Part shown: piece by piece, positions 1-8,381 of the stretch
Position numbering within the stretch: the stretch's first letter is position 1
Layout: every line of letters starts with the position of its first letter
DNA from: Flavobacteriales bacterium UBA7325
GTDB lineage: Bacteria > Bacteroidota > Bacteroidia > Flavobacteriales_D > Crocinitomicaceae
Reading direction: 5' to 3'
DNA: 27,715 bases
NCBI GenBank assembly: GCA_002471375.1
Contig: DKPV01000094.1
Span: forward strand, 17,836-45,550
Notes under the pieces: generated by a model
What the model saw: the letters and a program-made list of their open reading frames with translations, nothing else
What the model was told of the DNA's origin: nothing
Database searches by the model: none
Position numbers and translations under genes: made by a program

Positions 1-28
1 TGCTCTAAACCAACTGAGCTAATCCCCC
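1..28 (-). tRNA. tRNA, 5' part only (cut by window edge)
   Basis: Read on the minus strand, the sequence starts at 28 with a seven-base acceptor strand (GGGGGAT), then TA at tRNA positions 8-9, the D-stem GCTC and a D-loop with AGTTGG, ending in GAGCA. This is the standard 5' half of a bacterial tRNA. The anticodon and the 3' half lie beyond the left edge, so the amino acid cannot be read. A well-formed promoter lies just upstream. Confidence 0.9.
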
Positions 29-63
29 ATGATAATCTTTGACTCGTTTGTCAAATGCGTTTG

Positions 64-93
64 CAAATATACACTTGATTTCGGTAAAGGCAA
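64..93 (-). promoter_or_regulatory. Bacteroidota-type promoter of the tRNA
   Basis: On the minus strand TTG (93-91) is followed after exactly 19 nt by TATATTTG (71-64). This matches the Bacteroidota sigma-factor pattern (TTTG/TTG, about 19-20 nt, TAnnTTTG). Transcription would start a few bases later, about 25-30 nt before the tRNA. The spacer also contains a 6-bp inverted repeat (CACTTG/CAAGTG). It has no T-run after it on this strand, so I do not call it a terminator for folC. Confidence 0.75.
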
Positions 94-111
94 GTGATTT
101 TTTGAAAAAAA

Positions 112-1344
112 TTAAAAAAAATCAGCAACTAAAAAGAAGCTGCCAATGATTAGAATAGTATCGTCTTGTTTAGCAATATTTTGTGCGCCTTCTAATGCGC
201 TTTTGGGATTTTCAAAAAACTTTAAATCTCTTGGGTGTAGGTCAGATATTTCTTGAATTTGAGCAATTTTTGCACTCCTTAAATTGCTGAACTCCGTGAA
301 GTACGTATTAGCGTGATCCGGAAATGTTGAAATTATCTGCTTCAGATCTTTATCAGCACTTAATCCAAAAATAATATGAAGTATACCTGCGTTTAATTCG
401 GCTACAGTATCTAATGTCGCTTTAATTCCATCTGGATTATGGGAGACATCCATGATTGTTAAGGGATTTCTCGATATAATTTGTAGTCGACCTCGAAATC
501 CTGTGTTCAGAGATAGGTTGTCAATCCCACGCATGAATGCAGAATTCTTTACTGGTACTCCTTGTTCTTTGAGAATATTAAGGGCTGAAATAGCTAGCTT
601 GTAATTGTCTCGCTGATATAATCCTAGAAGTGAGAATTCTGAGTGAATTTCGATTGCGTTCTCACAGTTGTACATGGGAGCATTCATGGATTCTGCCACA
701 TTTTTAATTTCGTCAATCGCCGGAGATTGAATACCACCAATTAGAATCGGAGTATTCTGTTTAATTATACCAGCTTTTTCGATCGCGATTTCTTCAACCG
801 TATCTCCTAATATATCTGTGTGCTCTAAACTTATAGTCGTAATGATACTGAGTATTGGATCGATCACATTCGTCGCATCAAGCCTTCCTCCTAGTCCGGT
901 TTCGATGATACAAATGTCACATGACTCTTGTGCAAAATGTTGTAACGCCAATGCGAATGTAATTTCGAAGAAAGAAGGGGAGAAGCTAAGCTGTTCATCC
1001 TTTATCTGATTGACGAATTTCGTAACCGAATCATGATATATGGTCTGGCCATTAACCCGAATGCGTTCTGAGTAATCTTCAATATGCGGGGAGGTAAACA
1101 GACCAACTTTATAGTTTGATTCTGTGAGACAAGAAGCTATCATAGAGCAAGTAGAACCTTTTCCATTACTTCCGGCCACATGAACGAACTTGAGCTGATC
1201 TTGTGGGTTTCCGATGATTTCAAGAAGAACACGAATGTTTTCTAGGGTCGGCTTGTATGCTTTTGAGCCAATTACTTGATAAGAAGGAAATTGTTCGAAC
1301 AACCAATGAATGGCCTCGGTGTAATCCTTATGTGGCTTTGACAT
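112..1344 (-). CDS. folC: Folylpolyglutamate synthase / dihydrofolate synthase
   Basis: Cytoplasmic Mur-ligase-family enzyme that joins L-glutamate to dihydropteroate and extends the glutamate tail of folates using ATP. The P-loop GSNGKGST is at residues 58-65. The EKAGIIK motif and the C-terminal ligase domain with DVSHNPDG are also present. At 410 aa the length is normal for the family. I place the start at 1344 (MSKPHKDY), not six codons earlier, because that leaves a shorter overlap (17 nt) with the upstream tonB-like gene and matches family N-termini. The overlap suggests translational coupling. It is the last gene of the 5.9-0.1 kb minus-strand series. The stop is followed at a distance by the tRNA promoter, and no clear terminator is visible. 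Confidence 0.95.
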   Translation of the reverse strand: MSKPHKDYTEAIHWLFEQFPSYQVIGSKAYKPTLENIRVLLEIIGNPQDQLKFVHVAGSNGKGSTCSMIASCLTESNYKVGLFTSPHIEDYSERIRVNGQTIYHDSVTKFVNQIKDEQLSFSPSFFEITFALALQHFAQESCDICIIETGLGGRLDATNVIDPILSIITTISLEHTDILGDTVEEIAIEKAGIIKQNTPILIGGIQSPAIDEIKNVAESMNAPMYNCENAIEIHSEFSLLGLYQRDNYKLAISALNILKEQGVPVKNSAFMRGIDNLSLNTGFRGRLQIISRNPLTIMDVSHNPDGIKATLDTVAELNAGILHIIFGLSADKDLKQIISTFPDHANTYFTEFSNLRSAKIAQIQEISDLHPRDLKFFENPKSALEGAQNIAKQDDTILIIGSFFLVADFF

Positions 1345-2065
1345 AAACCGTGTAGAATGCAAATACTAAAGAAGCGCCTGGCGACTTATTGTACTTTACC
1401 TGCTTCTTAATTGCAAATCCAATCTTGTTGATTAGACTTTGATTCGTTGTGGTTGTAGTTCCTTTTACATTTGTGAAAGCAATTACATTTCCTTGTGCAT
1501 CAATAGTAAGCTTGTAACCAATCTTAGCATCAGTATCGATGTATATACCGCTCACACTCACGTTATTCAAACGTTTTCTACTCGCCGCACCAGTACCGTT
1601 TCCGTTACCATTTCCAGCGGTATTTCCGTTGTCAGTGCCAAAGCCTTTACCGTTTCCACCGCCTTCACCACCACCAGAACCACCATTAGGAAATGGATTG
1701 TTATTCTGCTGAGTTGTGCTTGCTGTATTATTTTGGTTGTTTGCGTTTGTGTTCGTTGATTCACCAGTAGGCGTACTCGTCTGATTCGGGCGTGTATTCG
1801 TAATGACTTGTTCAGTCTGAGGTTTAGGCTCGTCAATTGGAGCATCAGTAGGTTCACCGCCTCCAGCGCCACCTTCCATTTTTAATTCCTTTAAAACAAT
1901 CTCATCGATTTCAGTTGTTGCAACTACAATCGTGTCTTCTGGCAAAGGATCCGGTATTTCGTAGTACATGAATGATAACAATAGAAATGCTATCAGCATC
2001 AACAATAAAGAAGCAATTAGCCCCTTTCGCGCGTCCATCTTATCTACTATTGGAATATTTGCCAT
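1328..2065 (-). CDS. TonB-like energy transducer protein
   Basis: Probable inner-membrane protein that spans the periplasm and passes ExbB/ExbD energy to outer-membrane receptors. There is a short cytoplasmic N-terminus, one hydrophobic segment at about residues 15-34, a low-complexity linker (about 60-165) and a small C-terminal domain (about 168-245) that resembles the TonB C-terminal fold (VSGIYIDTDAKIGYKLTIDAQG). The linker is rich in Asn, Gly, Thr and Ser rather than the Pro-Lys repeats of classical TonB. The gene begins 16 nt after exbD and its end overlaps folC. The call rests mainly on position after exbB-exbD and on this layout; the C-terminal match is by eye. It could instead be a TolA-like partner. 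Confidence 0.75.
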   Translation of the reverse strand: MANIPIVDKMDARKGLIASLLLMLIAFLLLSFMYYEIPDPLPEDTIVVATTEIDEIVLKELKMEGGAGGGEPTDAPIDEPKPQTEQVITNTRPNQTSTPTGESTNTNANNQNNTASTTQQNNNPFPNGGSGGGEGGGNGKGFGTDNGNTAGNGNGNGTGAASRKRLNNVSVSGIYIDTDAKIGYKLTIDAQGNVIAFTNVKGTTTTTNQSLINKIGFAIKKQVKYNKSPGASLVFAFYTVYVKAT

Positions 2066-2081
2066 AATTCAAGAGTTAAGT

Positions 2082-2492
2082 TCACTTATCGTATGCAAGA
2101 ACTGGATCCCATCCATTAGCTTGACATAAAGCCAGTACTTGAAATACCGCTTCGTAATCAGCAAGTTTGTGACCAGCAATTTTTAATTGCAATTTCCCCG
2201 ATTCTTCAACAACCCCTAGTGCAGGCGTCTTAATATCTTCAAATGGCATCGGATTCGATGCATCTCCTCCTGGCATAACGTAATACAGATTATCTTCTGT
2301 AACTACTACCGTAGGGTTTACTTTTTTCTTTACTGGGTCAAGTGTTTCACTTGGGTTTGGTAAATCCAAAGGAGTAGTATCATTACTCATGATACTAATA
2401 ATGATGAAGAAGATCAGTAACAAAAAGACCAAATCAGTCATGGATGACATTCCGCCTTCGACTTTGATCTTATTTTTTGAACTCATTCCCAT
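2082..2492 (-). CDS. exbD: ExbD/TolR-family biopolymer transport protein
   Basis: Subunit of the proton-driven ExbB-ExbD motor that energises TonB. It has a single transmembrane helix at about residues 19-36, and the family's essential aspartate is at D20 (MTDLVFLLL). A periplasmic domain of about 95 residues follows. The length of 136 aa is typical. The ATG at 2492 lies 6 nt after the exbB stop; a second in-frame ATG at 2486 is equally possible and would remove only two residues. It sits between exbB and the tonB-like gene in the same direction, so all three are almost certainly co-transcribed. Confidence 0.93.
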   Translation of the reverse strand: MGMSSKNKIKVEGGMSSMTDLVFLLLIFFIIISIMSNDTTPLDLPNPSETLDPVKKKVNPTVVVTEDNLYYVMPGGDASNPMPFEDIKTPALGVVEESGKLQLKIAGHKLADYEAVFQVLALCQANGWDPVLAYDK

Positions 2493-2498
2493 ATCTGC

Positions 2499-3191
2499 CT
2501 ATTTACTTGGTTGATGTAACATGTCCATAAACTCAAGTGCATCGTTCTCCATTTGGTAGACAACTTTTCCAATTCGTGCAACTAGATAATTGTAACCGAT
2601 ATATGATACAATACCAACAATCAGACCAGCAACTGTTGTTACCATGGCTGTCATTGTTCCAGGCGCGATAGTTTCGATACTTACTTCAGAAGAAGCTTGT
2701 AAATCAATAAATACCATGATCATGCCGATAGTTGTTCCAAGGAACCCAATCATCGGAGCTGCTCCAGCCGCTGTCGCCAAGAAACTCAAGCGTTGTTCCA
2801 AGCGTAAGATTTCTAATTTACCTGTATTCTCAATGGAAGCAGATATGCTATCAAGTGGTCGACCCAAACGAGATATTCCTTTCTCCATCATTCTTGCTGA
2901 TGGTGAGTTTGAACGTCTACAGTAATCTTTAGCGGCATCAACCTTTCCTTCAGTGACGTATTCTTTGACTTTAATCAAAAGACCTTTTTCTTCTTTGGTT
3001 GCTTTCCTTAACGCAAGGAAACGCTCCACAAAAATGAAGATCGAATAGGCAAACATTGCTGCCAAACTTAACATGATTATTAGACCGAATCCTTGACTCG
3101 CGTCGGCTACGATGTCCCACAATGGTACGTTCTCGACCCCTGTCTCAGATGGACTACCGTCGGTAACTTGAAGTAAAAAAGATAAACTCAT
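2499..3191 (-). CDS. exbB: MotA/TolQ/ExbB-family proton channel protein
   Basis: Inner-membrane channel subunit that with ExbD converts proton flow into movement of the TonB partner. Three membrane segments are visible: about residues 34-60, a long Gly/Ala-rich one at about 134-165 (TAAGAAPMIGFLGTTIGM), and about 178-206 (TMTAMVTTVAGLIVGIVSYIG). The last two form the conserved channel signature of the family. The length of 230 aa is normal. The gene starts 36 nt after nhaD and is followed by exbD after 6 nt. Assignment to ExbB rather than TolQ follows from the neighbours; no TolB or Pal gene is present here. Confidence 0.93.
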   Translation of the reverse strand: MSLSFLLQVTDGSPSETGVENVPLWDIVADASQGFGLIIMLSLAAMFAYSIFIFVERFLALRKATKEEKGLLIKVKEYVTEGKVDAAKDYCRRSNSPSARMMEKGISRLGRPLDSISASIENTGKLEILRLEQRLSFLATAAGAAPMIGFLGTTIGMIMVFIDLQASSEVSIETIAPGTMTAMVTTVAGLIVGIVSYIGYNYLVARIGKVVYQMENDALEFMDMLHQPSK

Positions 3192-3227
3192 ATATAATGT
3201 ATAACGATTAGATATTCAATTTTGTTA

Positions 3228-4634
3228 CTAAAATAATAAGAAAGTTGCTGCTCCGGCTAGATAACCGATCAACGCTAGCCATGCGATGTTCTTCAAATAC
3301 CAAAAGAATGAAATCTTTTCCATCCCCATTGCTACAACACCTGCAGCTGATCCAATGATCAACATACTTCCTCCAGTTCCTGCTGCATATGCAATGAAAT
3401 GCCAGATATGCGTATCTGCCACATAAGTAGGGTCGGACATGTCAAACATACCCATTGACGCCGCAACTAATGGAACATTATCGATTACTGCAGAACCAGC
3501 ACCTAAAAGCATAACAAATAAATCATCGCTCATAGAGGCTTGAACATCTTGACCAAATGTAAAGATCAGACCCAATGATTCCATAGCTGCAACAGCCATC
3601 AAGATTCCTAAGAAGAATAAAATTGAAGGCATTTCAATTTTGGCTAGGGCGCCAAACGTTGGACTGCTGTGGTGATCCACCGGCTCTTCTTTATTTTCAA
3701 CACTTGTCATTGAGAATTGTCTTGCGCTAATCAATTCCGCCACTAAAGCAACGATTGAAAGAGAGAGCATCATTCCTACGTATGGAGGTAAGTGAGTCAC
3801 TGTCTTGAAGATTGGAACGAATACAATCATACCCAATCCTAGGTAGAGCATAAGGGGGCCACGTTTGTTTGCGGCTGTTGTTTCTTCTGCTGATTCAAAG
3901 TTCCCTTTAAAAGGTGTAAGAAAGCTCGCGATCAATGTGGGGACTACCATACATACCAATGATGGAACCACAAGATATTCGATAAGTTTCATTGCTGTTA
4001 CTTTATCACCCATCCACAACATAGTTGTAGTAACATCACCAATTGGTGACCATGCTCCACCTGCATTGGCAGCGATTATGATCATACCAGCATACCAGAT
4101 TCGAAGTTTCTTATCACTGATTAGTTTACGAAGAATCGTTATTAAAACAATGGTCGCTGTAAGGTTGTCAATGATTGCAGAAAGGATGAATCCGAGGATG
4201 CATACAATCCATAGTAACGTTCTTTTCTTATTGGTCTTGATGTAGCGCTTAATAGTTGAGAAACCATCAAAGTGGTCAATTATCTCCACGATTGTCATGG
4301 CTCCAACAAGGAAAATCAAAATTTCACATGTCTTTCCAAAGTGGTGGAGAAGCGTACCTTCCATCAGGTGGAGGCGATGCTCATGAAATTCAGCGTAGGC
4401 CTCAGTGTATTCACCATTTGCCATATATTTGACACCATCGAACATCTCCAATGGCAACAAATTACTATCATGACTATCGAACCATGAGGTGAAATCATCC
4501 AATCCAAAAGCGATTCCAGCCCATGCTAATGCCATCATTAGCAATGCAGGGATAAGTTTGTCTACCTTGAGGTTGTGTTCTAAGGTTATTGCCAGATAAC
4601 CAAGAATAAAGACGAGTACAATAAAAATTTCCAT
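3228..4634 (-). CDS. nhaD: Na+/H+ antiporter NhaD
   Basis: Polytopic inner-membrane antiporter that exports sodium in exchange for protons. About twelve hydrophobic segments are spread over 468 aa. The NhaD signature NAGGAWSPIGDVTTTMLW is at residues 190-207. Paired DN motifs (DNLTA at 156-160 and DNVPLVAA in the second half) reflect the inverted-repeat architecture of the ion transporter superfamily. It lies 34 nt downstream of the amino acid dehydrogenase and 36 nt upstream of exbB, so it probably shares their transcript. Co-expression with a proton-driven ExbBD motor is reasonable, since both act on the same ion gradients, but this link is inference. Confidence 0.93.
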   Translation of the reverse strand: MEIFIVLVFILGYLAITLEHNLKVDKLIPALLMMALAWAGIAFGLDDFTSWFDSHDSNLLPLEMFDGVKYMANGEYTEAYAEFHEHRLHLMEGTLLHHFGKTCEILIFLVGAMTIVEIIDHFDGFSTIKRYIKTNKKRTLLWIVCILGFILSAIIDNLTATIVLITILRKLISDKKLRIWYAGMIIIAANAGGAWSPIGDVTTTMLWMGDKVTAMKLIEYLVVPSLVCMVVPTLIASFLTPFKGNFESAEETTAANKRGPLMLYLGLGMIVFVPIFKTVTHLPPYVGMMLSLSIVALVAELISARQFSMTSVENKEEPVDHHSSPTFGALAKIEMPSILFFLGILMAVAAMESLGLIFTFGQDVQASMSDDLFVMLLGAGSAVIDNVPLVAASMGMFDMSDPTYVADTHIWHFIAYAAGTGGSMLIIGSAAGVVAMGMEKISFFWYLKNIAWLALIGYLAGAATFLLF

Positions 4635-4668
4635 GAGAGTAATTTTGTGCTTGTTTAGGTTTTAGAGT

Positions 4669-5898
4669 TTATACGAGCTGATCCAATGCCAGTTGGAAAG
4701 CTGTTTTGGCAAGATCTGTTCTTCCTGAATTAATTTTGTATGTTCTTACGAGTGCTTCTCGAATAGTTTGACTCGTATCATTGAAAATTCCTTCGTCAGT
4801 CAACTCGTCTAAATCATTGCTCATCAGATAAGCAAATACTCTAGCCATTCCGCAATTCGAGATAAAATCTGGAATTGATGTTAGCTGATTGTCGGCTTTT
4901 TCGGCAATTTGTCCAAAGAATATTTCTGGATCAGCAAAAGGAACGTTTGCCCCTGCCGATATTACTTCCATTCCAGATGAGATCATTCTGTTTAGTTGAT
5001 CTTCAGTGATCAACCTTGATGCTGCGCAAGGGATGAATACTTCTGCATTTAAATCCCAAATTTTAGAATTCACTTCATCAAACGAAAGCATATTCGGGTG
5101 ACTAAGTTCGTTTCCATTCTTATTCAAGAATAAATCGCGAATTTCCTCAAATGAGAAACCATCTTCCTTAATTAGACCACCAACCCGATCAATGATTCCA
5201 ACAATGATCGCTCCCTCTTGGGCTAAGTAGTAGGCTCCTGCAGAACCAACATTTCCCCAACCCTGAACGAGAACTCGCTTACCTTTGAGTTCACCGCCGT
5301 AGATATCGTAATATTGACGAATAGATTCAGCTACACCGTAACCTGTAATCATATCAGCGACTACATACTTTCGGTCAATATTTGGTGAATAACTATCTGT
5401 CTCAATAACTTTAAGAACCCCCTGTCTCAGTTGGCCAATTCGATTAATCTTTTGAGCGTCACGAGGTTGAAAGTGTCCGTTAAAAACGCCTTCTTGTGGA
5501 TGCCATACACCACAATCTTCCGTAATTGGAATCACCTCGTGAATTTCATCAACATTCATATCTCCACCCGTGCCATAATAGTGCTTAAGTAGAGGAGTTA
5601 CTGCAGCGTACCATCTTCTCAGGACACCTTCCTTACGTGGATCTTTTGGATCAAATTTTATTCCGGATTTTGCTCCTCCAATTGGAGGTCCGGCAACAGT
5701 AAATTTCACTTCCATTGTCTTCGCAAGTGACTCTACTTCTCGTTTATCGAGTTTCGGGTGCATCCGAGTCCCTCCTCCAGCAGCACCACCGCGTAATGAA
5801 TTGATTACAACCCATCCTTGTGCTTCAGTCTCAGAATCATTCCATTCGAATGTGATTTCTGGGACCTTATTTTCAAATTTTTTAAGTAGTTCTTTCAT
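4669..5898 (-). CDS. Glu/Leu/Phe/Val-family amino acid dehydrogenase
   Basis: NAD(P)-dependent oxidative deaminase of an amino acid to its 2-oxo acid and ammonia. The substrate domain shows a Gly-rich loop at about 37-44, lysines K65 and K77 (K77 in PIGGAKSG) and D113 in GTGGDMNVD, which correspond to the catalytic Lys/Asp positions of the family. The Rossmann dinucleotide loop GWGNVG is at 213-218. I start at the ATG at 5898; a TTG one codon earlier is less likely. The length of 409 aa fits glutamate dehydrogenases, but the substrate (Glu versus branched-chain) cannot be fixed by eye, so no symbol is given. A promoter and a palindrome lie just upstream. It appears to head the transcript running to folC. 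Confidence 0.9.
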   Translation of the reverse strand: MKELLKKFENKVPEITFEWNDSETEAQGWVVINSLRGGAAGGGTRMHPKLDKREVESLAKTMEVKFTVAGPPIGGAKSGIKFDPKDPRKEGVLRRWYAAVTPLLKHYYGTGGDMNVDEIHEVIPITEDCGVWHPQEGVFNGHFQPRDAQKINRIGQLRQGVLKVIETDSYSPNIDRKYVVADMITGYGVAESIRQYYDIYGGELKGKRVLVQGWGNVGSAGAYYLAQEGAIIVGIIDRVGGLIKEDGFSFEEIRDLFLNKNGNELSHPNMLSFDEVNSKIWDLNAEVFIPCAASRLITEDQLNRMISSGMEVISAGANVPFADPEIFFGQIAEKADNQLTSIPDFISNCGMARVFAYLMSNDLDELTDEGIFNDTSQTIREALVRTYKINSGRTDLAKTAFQLALDQLV

Positions 5899-5906
5899 CA
5901 AAAAAT

Positions 5907-5919
5907 CTTAGATTCTAAG
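5907..5919. promoter_or_regulatory. 13-bp palindrome in the dehydrogenase leader, possible operator
   Basis: CTTAGATTCTAAG is a perfect inverted repeat of two 6-base arms around one central base. It lies a few bases downstream of the -7 element at 5931-5924, at or just after the expected transcription start, and 8 nt before the ATG at 5898. That is a suitable place for a repressor. No regulator gene is nearby, so its role is unproven. Confidence 0.4.
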
Positions 5920-5923
5920 GACG

Positions 5924-5931
5924 CAAAGTTA
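5924..5931 (-). promoter_or_regulatory. -7 promoter element of the dehydrogenase-nhaD-exbBD series
   Basis: TAACTTTG on the minus strand matches TAnnTTTG, with 25 nt between it and the ATG at 5898. I see no good TTG at the usual -33 distance, so the call depends on the -7 element and its position. It would drive the dehydrogenase and probably the downstream genes to folC. Confidence 0.55.
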
Positions 5932-6004
5932 GCAAACTATTTGATCCATTTGCTTGTTTTCATAGCTCGATTGGGCTGATTTATGAACAGTGACTAGGGA
6001 GTAA

Positions 6005-7081
6005 TTACGGAAGATGTTTAACACCGCCGATTACCGCATTAGTCGCACCTGTCACTGACGGGATTGTATTTACCGAGTTGTCAAGGTTTAATGCTCCGAG
6101 GAAAGCGAAAATGATTGCCTCCTTGTATTCGATTAATTCACGTTCAGGGAGGATGATGTTTCCTCTAAATTTAGCACGGATTAGTTCAATCAGAAAGAGA
6201 TTCAAAGCACCACCACCAGTAATCATTACGCTGTTCACTCTTAAAGAGTTAAGTGATCTAACGATTTGATCGGCTATATGCGTAGTGACTGTATGGATAA
6301 CATCATTGGCACCTTCGTCAGCGTAATTCTCGATAATTTGTGTGAATGTTCCGTCGAGCCATTCTGTACCTAGCGATTTAGGAGGGGGCGCTGAGTAGTG
6401 CTTTATTGAATTTAGATCATTTAGCAGTTTCGGAATTAGACTTCCGCATCTTGCAGTGAGTCCGTCTTTATCATAATTTTGCTGATGATGCTTCTGCATC
6501 AACTCATTAATGGGAAGGTTTCCTGGCGAAATGTCGAATGCAATTATGGGTTCATTTAAGACACATAAATTAGCGAAGCCACCAATATTTAAAAAACCAT
6601 CAGCCTTATCTGAAAAGAGCAAAGAATCCCCAATAGGAACAAGAGGTGCTCCTTGACCACCTGCTATGACGTCCTTCGTTCTGAAATCATTGATCACCAG
6701 GAGATCTGTTTTTGAGGCTAGGATTGCGCCACAACCTATTTGTAATGTAAACCCCTTTTCGGGTTGGTGAAACACAGTGTGTCCATGGGATGCTATCGCA
6801 TCAATCTCGGTTTTGTTAATCTTATTTGTTTCAATGAATGTGTTTACTTCTTTAGAAAAGAATAGCGAGATCTCTTTGTCCAGAAGGGTCAATTCTTCAC
6901 TTGGTAACGATTTGGAGTTTGACAATTTGCCAAGAAGTTCACGGGGATAGCTTACAGCATGTGTCGACATTATTTCGTGAGACCATTTACCAACATCTGA
7001 TTTTGTGAATTGCACATCAGCGATGTCTACACCGTCCATTGAGGTACCCGACATTAAACCAATAAGTCTTTTTGAAATCAT
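6005..7081 (-). CDS. anmK: Anhydro-N-acetylmuramic acid kinase
   Basis: Cytoplasmic kinase of cell-wall recycling. It opens the 1,6-anhydro ring of anhydro-MurNAc and phosphorylates it to MurNAc-6-phosphate. The N-terminal ATP/sugar-kinase loop GLMSGTSMDGVD is at residues 8-19. The catalytic-site block with FRTKDVIAGGQGAPLVP follows, and then NIGGFANL and DISPGN. The length of 358 aa is usual. The ATG at 7081 gives the expected N-terminus directly before the first motif. It is separated from the dehydrogenase start by 106 nt containing that gene's promoter, so it may be a separate transcript. It is divergent from the acyl-CoA dehydrogenase gene. Confidence 0.93.
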   Translation of the reverse strand: MISKRLIGLMSGTSMDGVDIADVQFTKSDVGKWSHEIMSTHAVSYPRELLGKLSNSKSLPSEELTLLDKEISLFFSKEVNTFIETNKINKTEIDAIASHGHTVFHQPEKGFTLQIGCGAILASKTDLLVINDFRTKDVIAGGQGAPLVPIGDSLLFSDKADGFLNIGGFANLCVLNEPIIAFDISPGNLPINELMQKHHQQNYDKDGLTARCGSLIPKLLNDLNSIKHYSAPPPKSLGTEWLDGTFTQIIENYADEGANDVIHTVTTHIADQIVRSLNSLRVNSVMITGGGALNLFLIELIRAKFRGNIILPERELIEYKEAIIFAFLGALNLDNSVNTIPSVTGATNAVIGGVKHLP

Positions 7082-7137
7082 GCCCGAAAATACGAAGAAC
7101 TATCGTTTTTTGATCTAGAAAAATGAAATTAAAACCT

Positions 7138-7145
7138 TACATTTG
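7138..7145 (+). promoter_or_regulatory. -7 promoter element of the acyl-CoA dehydrogenase gene
   Basis: TACATTTG matches TAnnTTTG and has 37 nt between it and the ATG at 7183. A TTTG lies upstream at 7109-7112, but the 25-nt gap is longer than usual. The element lies downstream of an earlier in-frame ATG at 7123. A transcript starting here could not use that ATG, which supports the later start. Confidence 0.55.
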
Positions 7146-7182
7146 TGGGACATATTTTCAGAATACAAAAAGCAATATATAC

Positions 7183-8325
7183 ATGGAATTTGAATTATCA
7201 GAAGAGCAGTTAGCGGTGAAAGAAGCAGCGAGAGATTTCGCACAAAATGTTCTAAAGCTAGGAGTGATTGAGCGTGATACTGAGCAAAGATTTCCTGCAG
7301 AGGAAATTAAGCAGCTAGGTGAGCTTGGATTCATGGGGATGATGGTTGATCCAAAGTATGGAGGTTCTGGAATGGATACTGTTTCATATGCATTAGCAAT
7401 GGAAGAGATTTCAAAAGTAGATGCTTCTGCGTCAGTTTGTATGTCAGTAAATAATTCTCTGGTTTGCTGGGGGTTAGAAAAATTCGGTACTGAGGAGCAG
7501 AAACAGAAGTATTTAGTTCCACTTGCGAAAGGTGAGATTATTGGAGCTTTTTGTCTTTCTGAGCCTGAGGCAGGATCTGATGCGACATCGCAAAGAACTA
7601 CTGCAATAGATAAAGGAGATCATTATTTAGTAAATGGAACAAAGAACTGGATTACAAACGGTTCTACTGCATCAGTTTACATTGTTATCGCTCAAACAGA
7701 TGCGGAAGTTGGTCACAGAGGAATTAACGCTGTTATTGTTGAGCGTGATATGGAAGGGTTTATCGTTGGTGCAAAAGAAGATAAACTAGGAATTAGAGGT
7801 TCTGATACGCATACGCTATTATTTAACGATGTTAAGGTGCCAAAAGAGAACAGAATTGGCGAAGACGGTTTCGGATTCAAATTCGCAATGAAGGTTTTAT
7901 CAGGAGGTCGAATTGGTATTGCAGCTCAGGCATTAGGTATTGCTGGCGGAGCATTTGAATTGGCTTTGGCTTATTCGAAAGAGCGTGAAACATTCGGTAA
8001 ACAAATTGCAAAGCACCAAATTATTGCTTTTAAGCTTGCTGATATGGCAACAGATATTGAAGCAGCTAGGTTGTTAGTGTATAAAGCGGCAATAGATAAA
8101 GACAATGGTCGTGATTTTGATCAATCAAGCGCAATGGCGAAGCTTTATGCATCAAAAGTGGCAATGGAGCACACGGTTGAAGCTATTCAGATTCATGGTG
8201 GATATGGATTCGTAAAAGAATACCATGTGGAGCGTTTAATGAGAGATGCAAAAATCACTCAGATTTACGAAGGAACATCTGAAATACAAAAAATTATTAT
8301 TTCAAGAGGGATATTAAAGGATTAA
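7183..8325 (+). CDS. Acyl-CoA dehydrogenase (short/medium-chain type)
   Basis: FAD-dependent enzyme that introduces the alpha-beta double bond into acyl-CoA in fatty-acid or branched-chain amino-acid breakdown. From the start at 7183 (MEFELSEEQ) it has 380 aa, the standard length. The acyl-CoA dehydrogenase signature CLSEPEAGSD is present in the middle domain. RETFGKQIAKHQ and IQIHGGYGFVKEY are in the C-terminal helical domain, and the catalytic glutamate is E363 in YEGTSEIQ. The upstream ATG at 7123 would add 20 residues with no family counterpart and lies before the promoter. The exact chain length or substrate is not resolved. A hairpin shared with convergent murF follows. Confidence 0.93.
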   Translation: MEFELSEEQLAVKEAARDFAQNVLKLGVIERDTEQRFPAEEIKQLGELGFMGMMVDPKYGGSGMDTVSYALAMEEISKVDASASVCMSVNNSLVCWGLEKFGTEEQKQKYLVPLAKGEIIGAFCLSEPEAGSDATSQRTTAIDKGDHYLVNGTKNWITNGSTASVYIVIAQTDAEVGHRGINAVIVERDMEGFIVGAKEDKLGIRGSDTHTLLFNDVKVPKENRIGEDGFGFKFAMKVLSGGRIGIAAQALGIAGGAFELALAYSKERETFGKQIAKHQIIAFKLADMATDIEAARLLVYKAAIDKDNGRDFDQSSAMAKLYASKVAMEHTVEAIQIHGGYGFVKEYHVERLMRDAKITQIYEGTSEIQKIIISRGILKD

Positions 8326-8349
8326 TAACTCTCACTCAAATAGATTGAT

Positions 8350-8379
8350 ACTCCTTTAGGTTTTCCTGATGGAGTTTTT
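8350..8379 (+). terminator. Hairpin terminator between acyl-CoA dehydrogenase and murF
   Basis: Arms ACTCC (8350-8354) and GGAGT (8371-8375) enclose an inner AGG/CCT pair with a TTTT loop, followed by TTTTT (8375-8379) on the plus strand. It lies 25 nt after the acyl-CoA dehydrogenase stop. On the minus strand the same hairpin lies 6 nt after the murF stop but lacks a T-run, so it should work mainly for the plus strand. Confidence 0.6.
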
Positions 8380-8381
8380 CG

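Noticed and set aside
64..93. Inverted repeat CACTTG/CAAGTG as a folC terminator
   Set aside because: The stem is only 6 bp, no T-run follows on the minus strand, and the same bases form the spacer of a convincing tRNA promoter.
1567..1872. Overlapping frames inside the TonB-like linker
   Set aside because: They are open only because the low-complexity linker avoids stops in other frames; no domain or start signal supports them.
7123..7182. Twenty extra N-terminal residues on the acyl-CoA dehydrogenase
   Set aside because: The family N-terminus begins at 7183, and the extra codons overlap the -7 promoter element.
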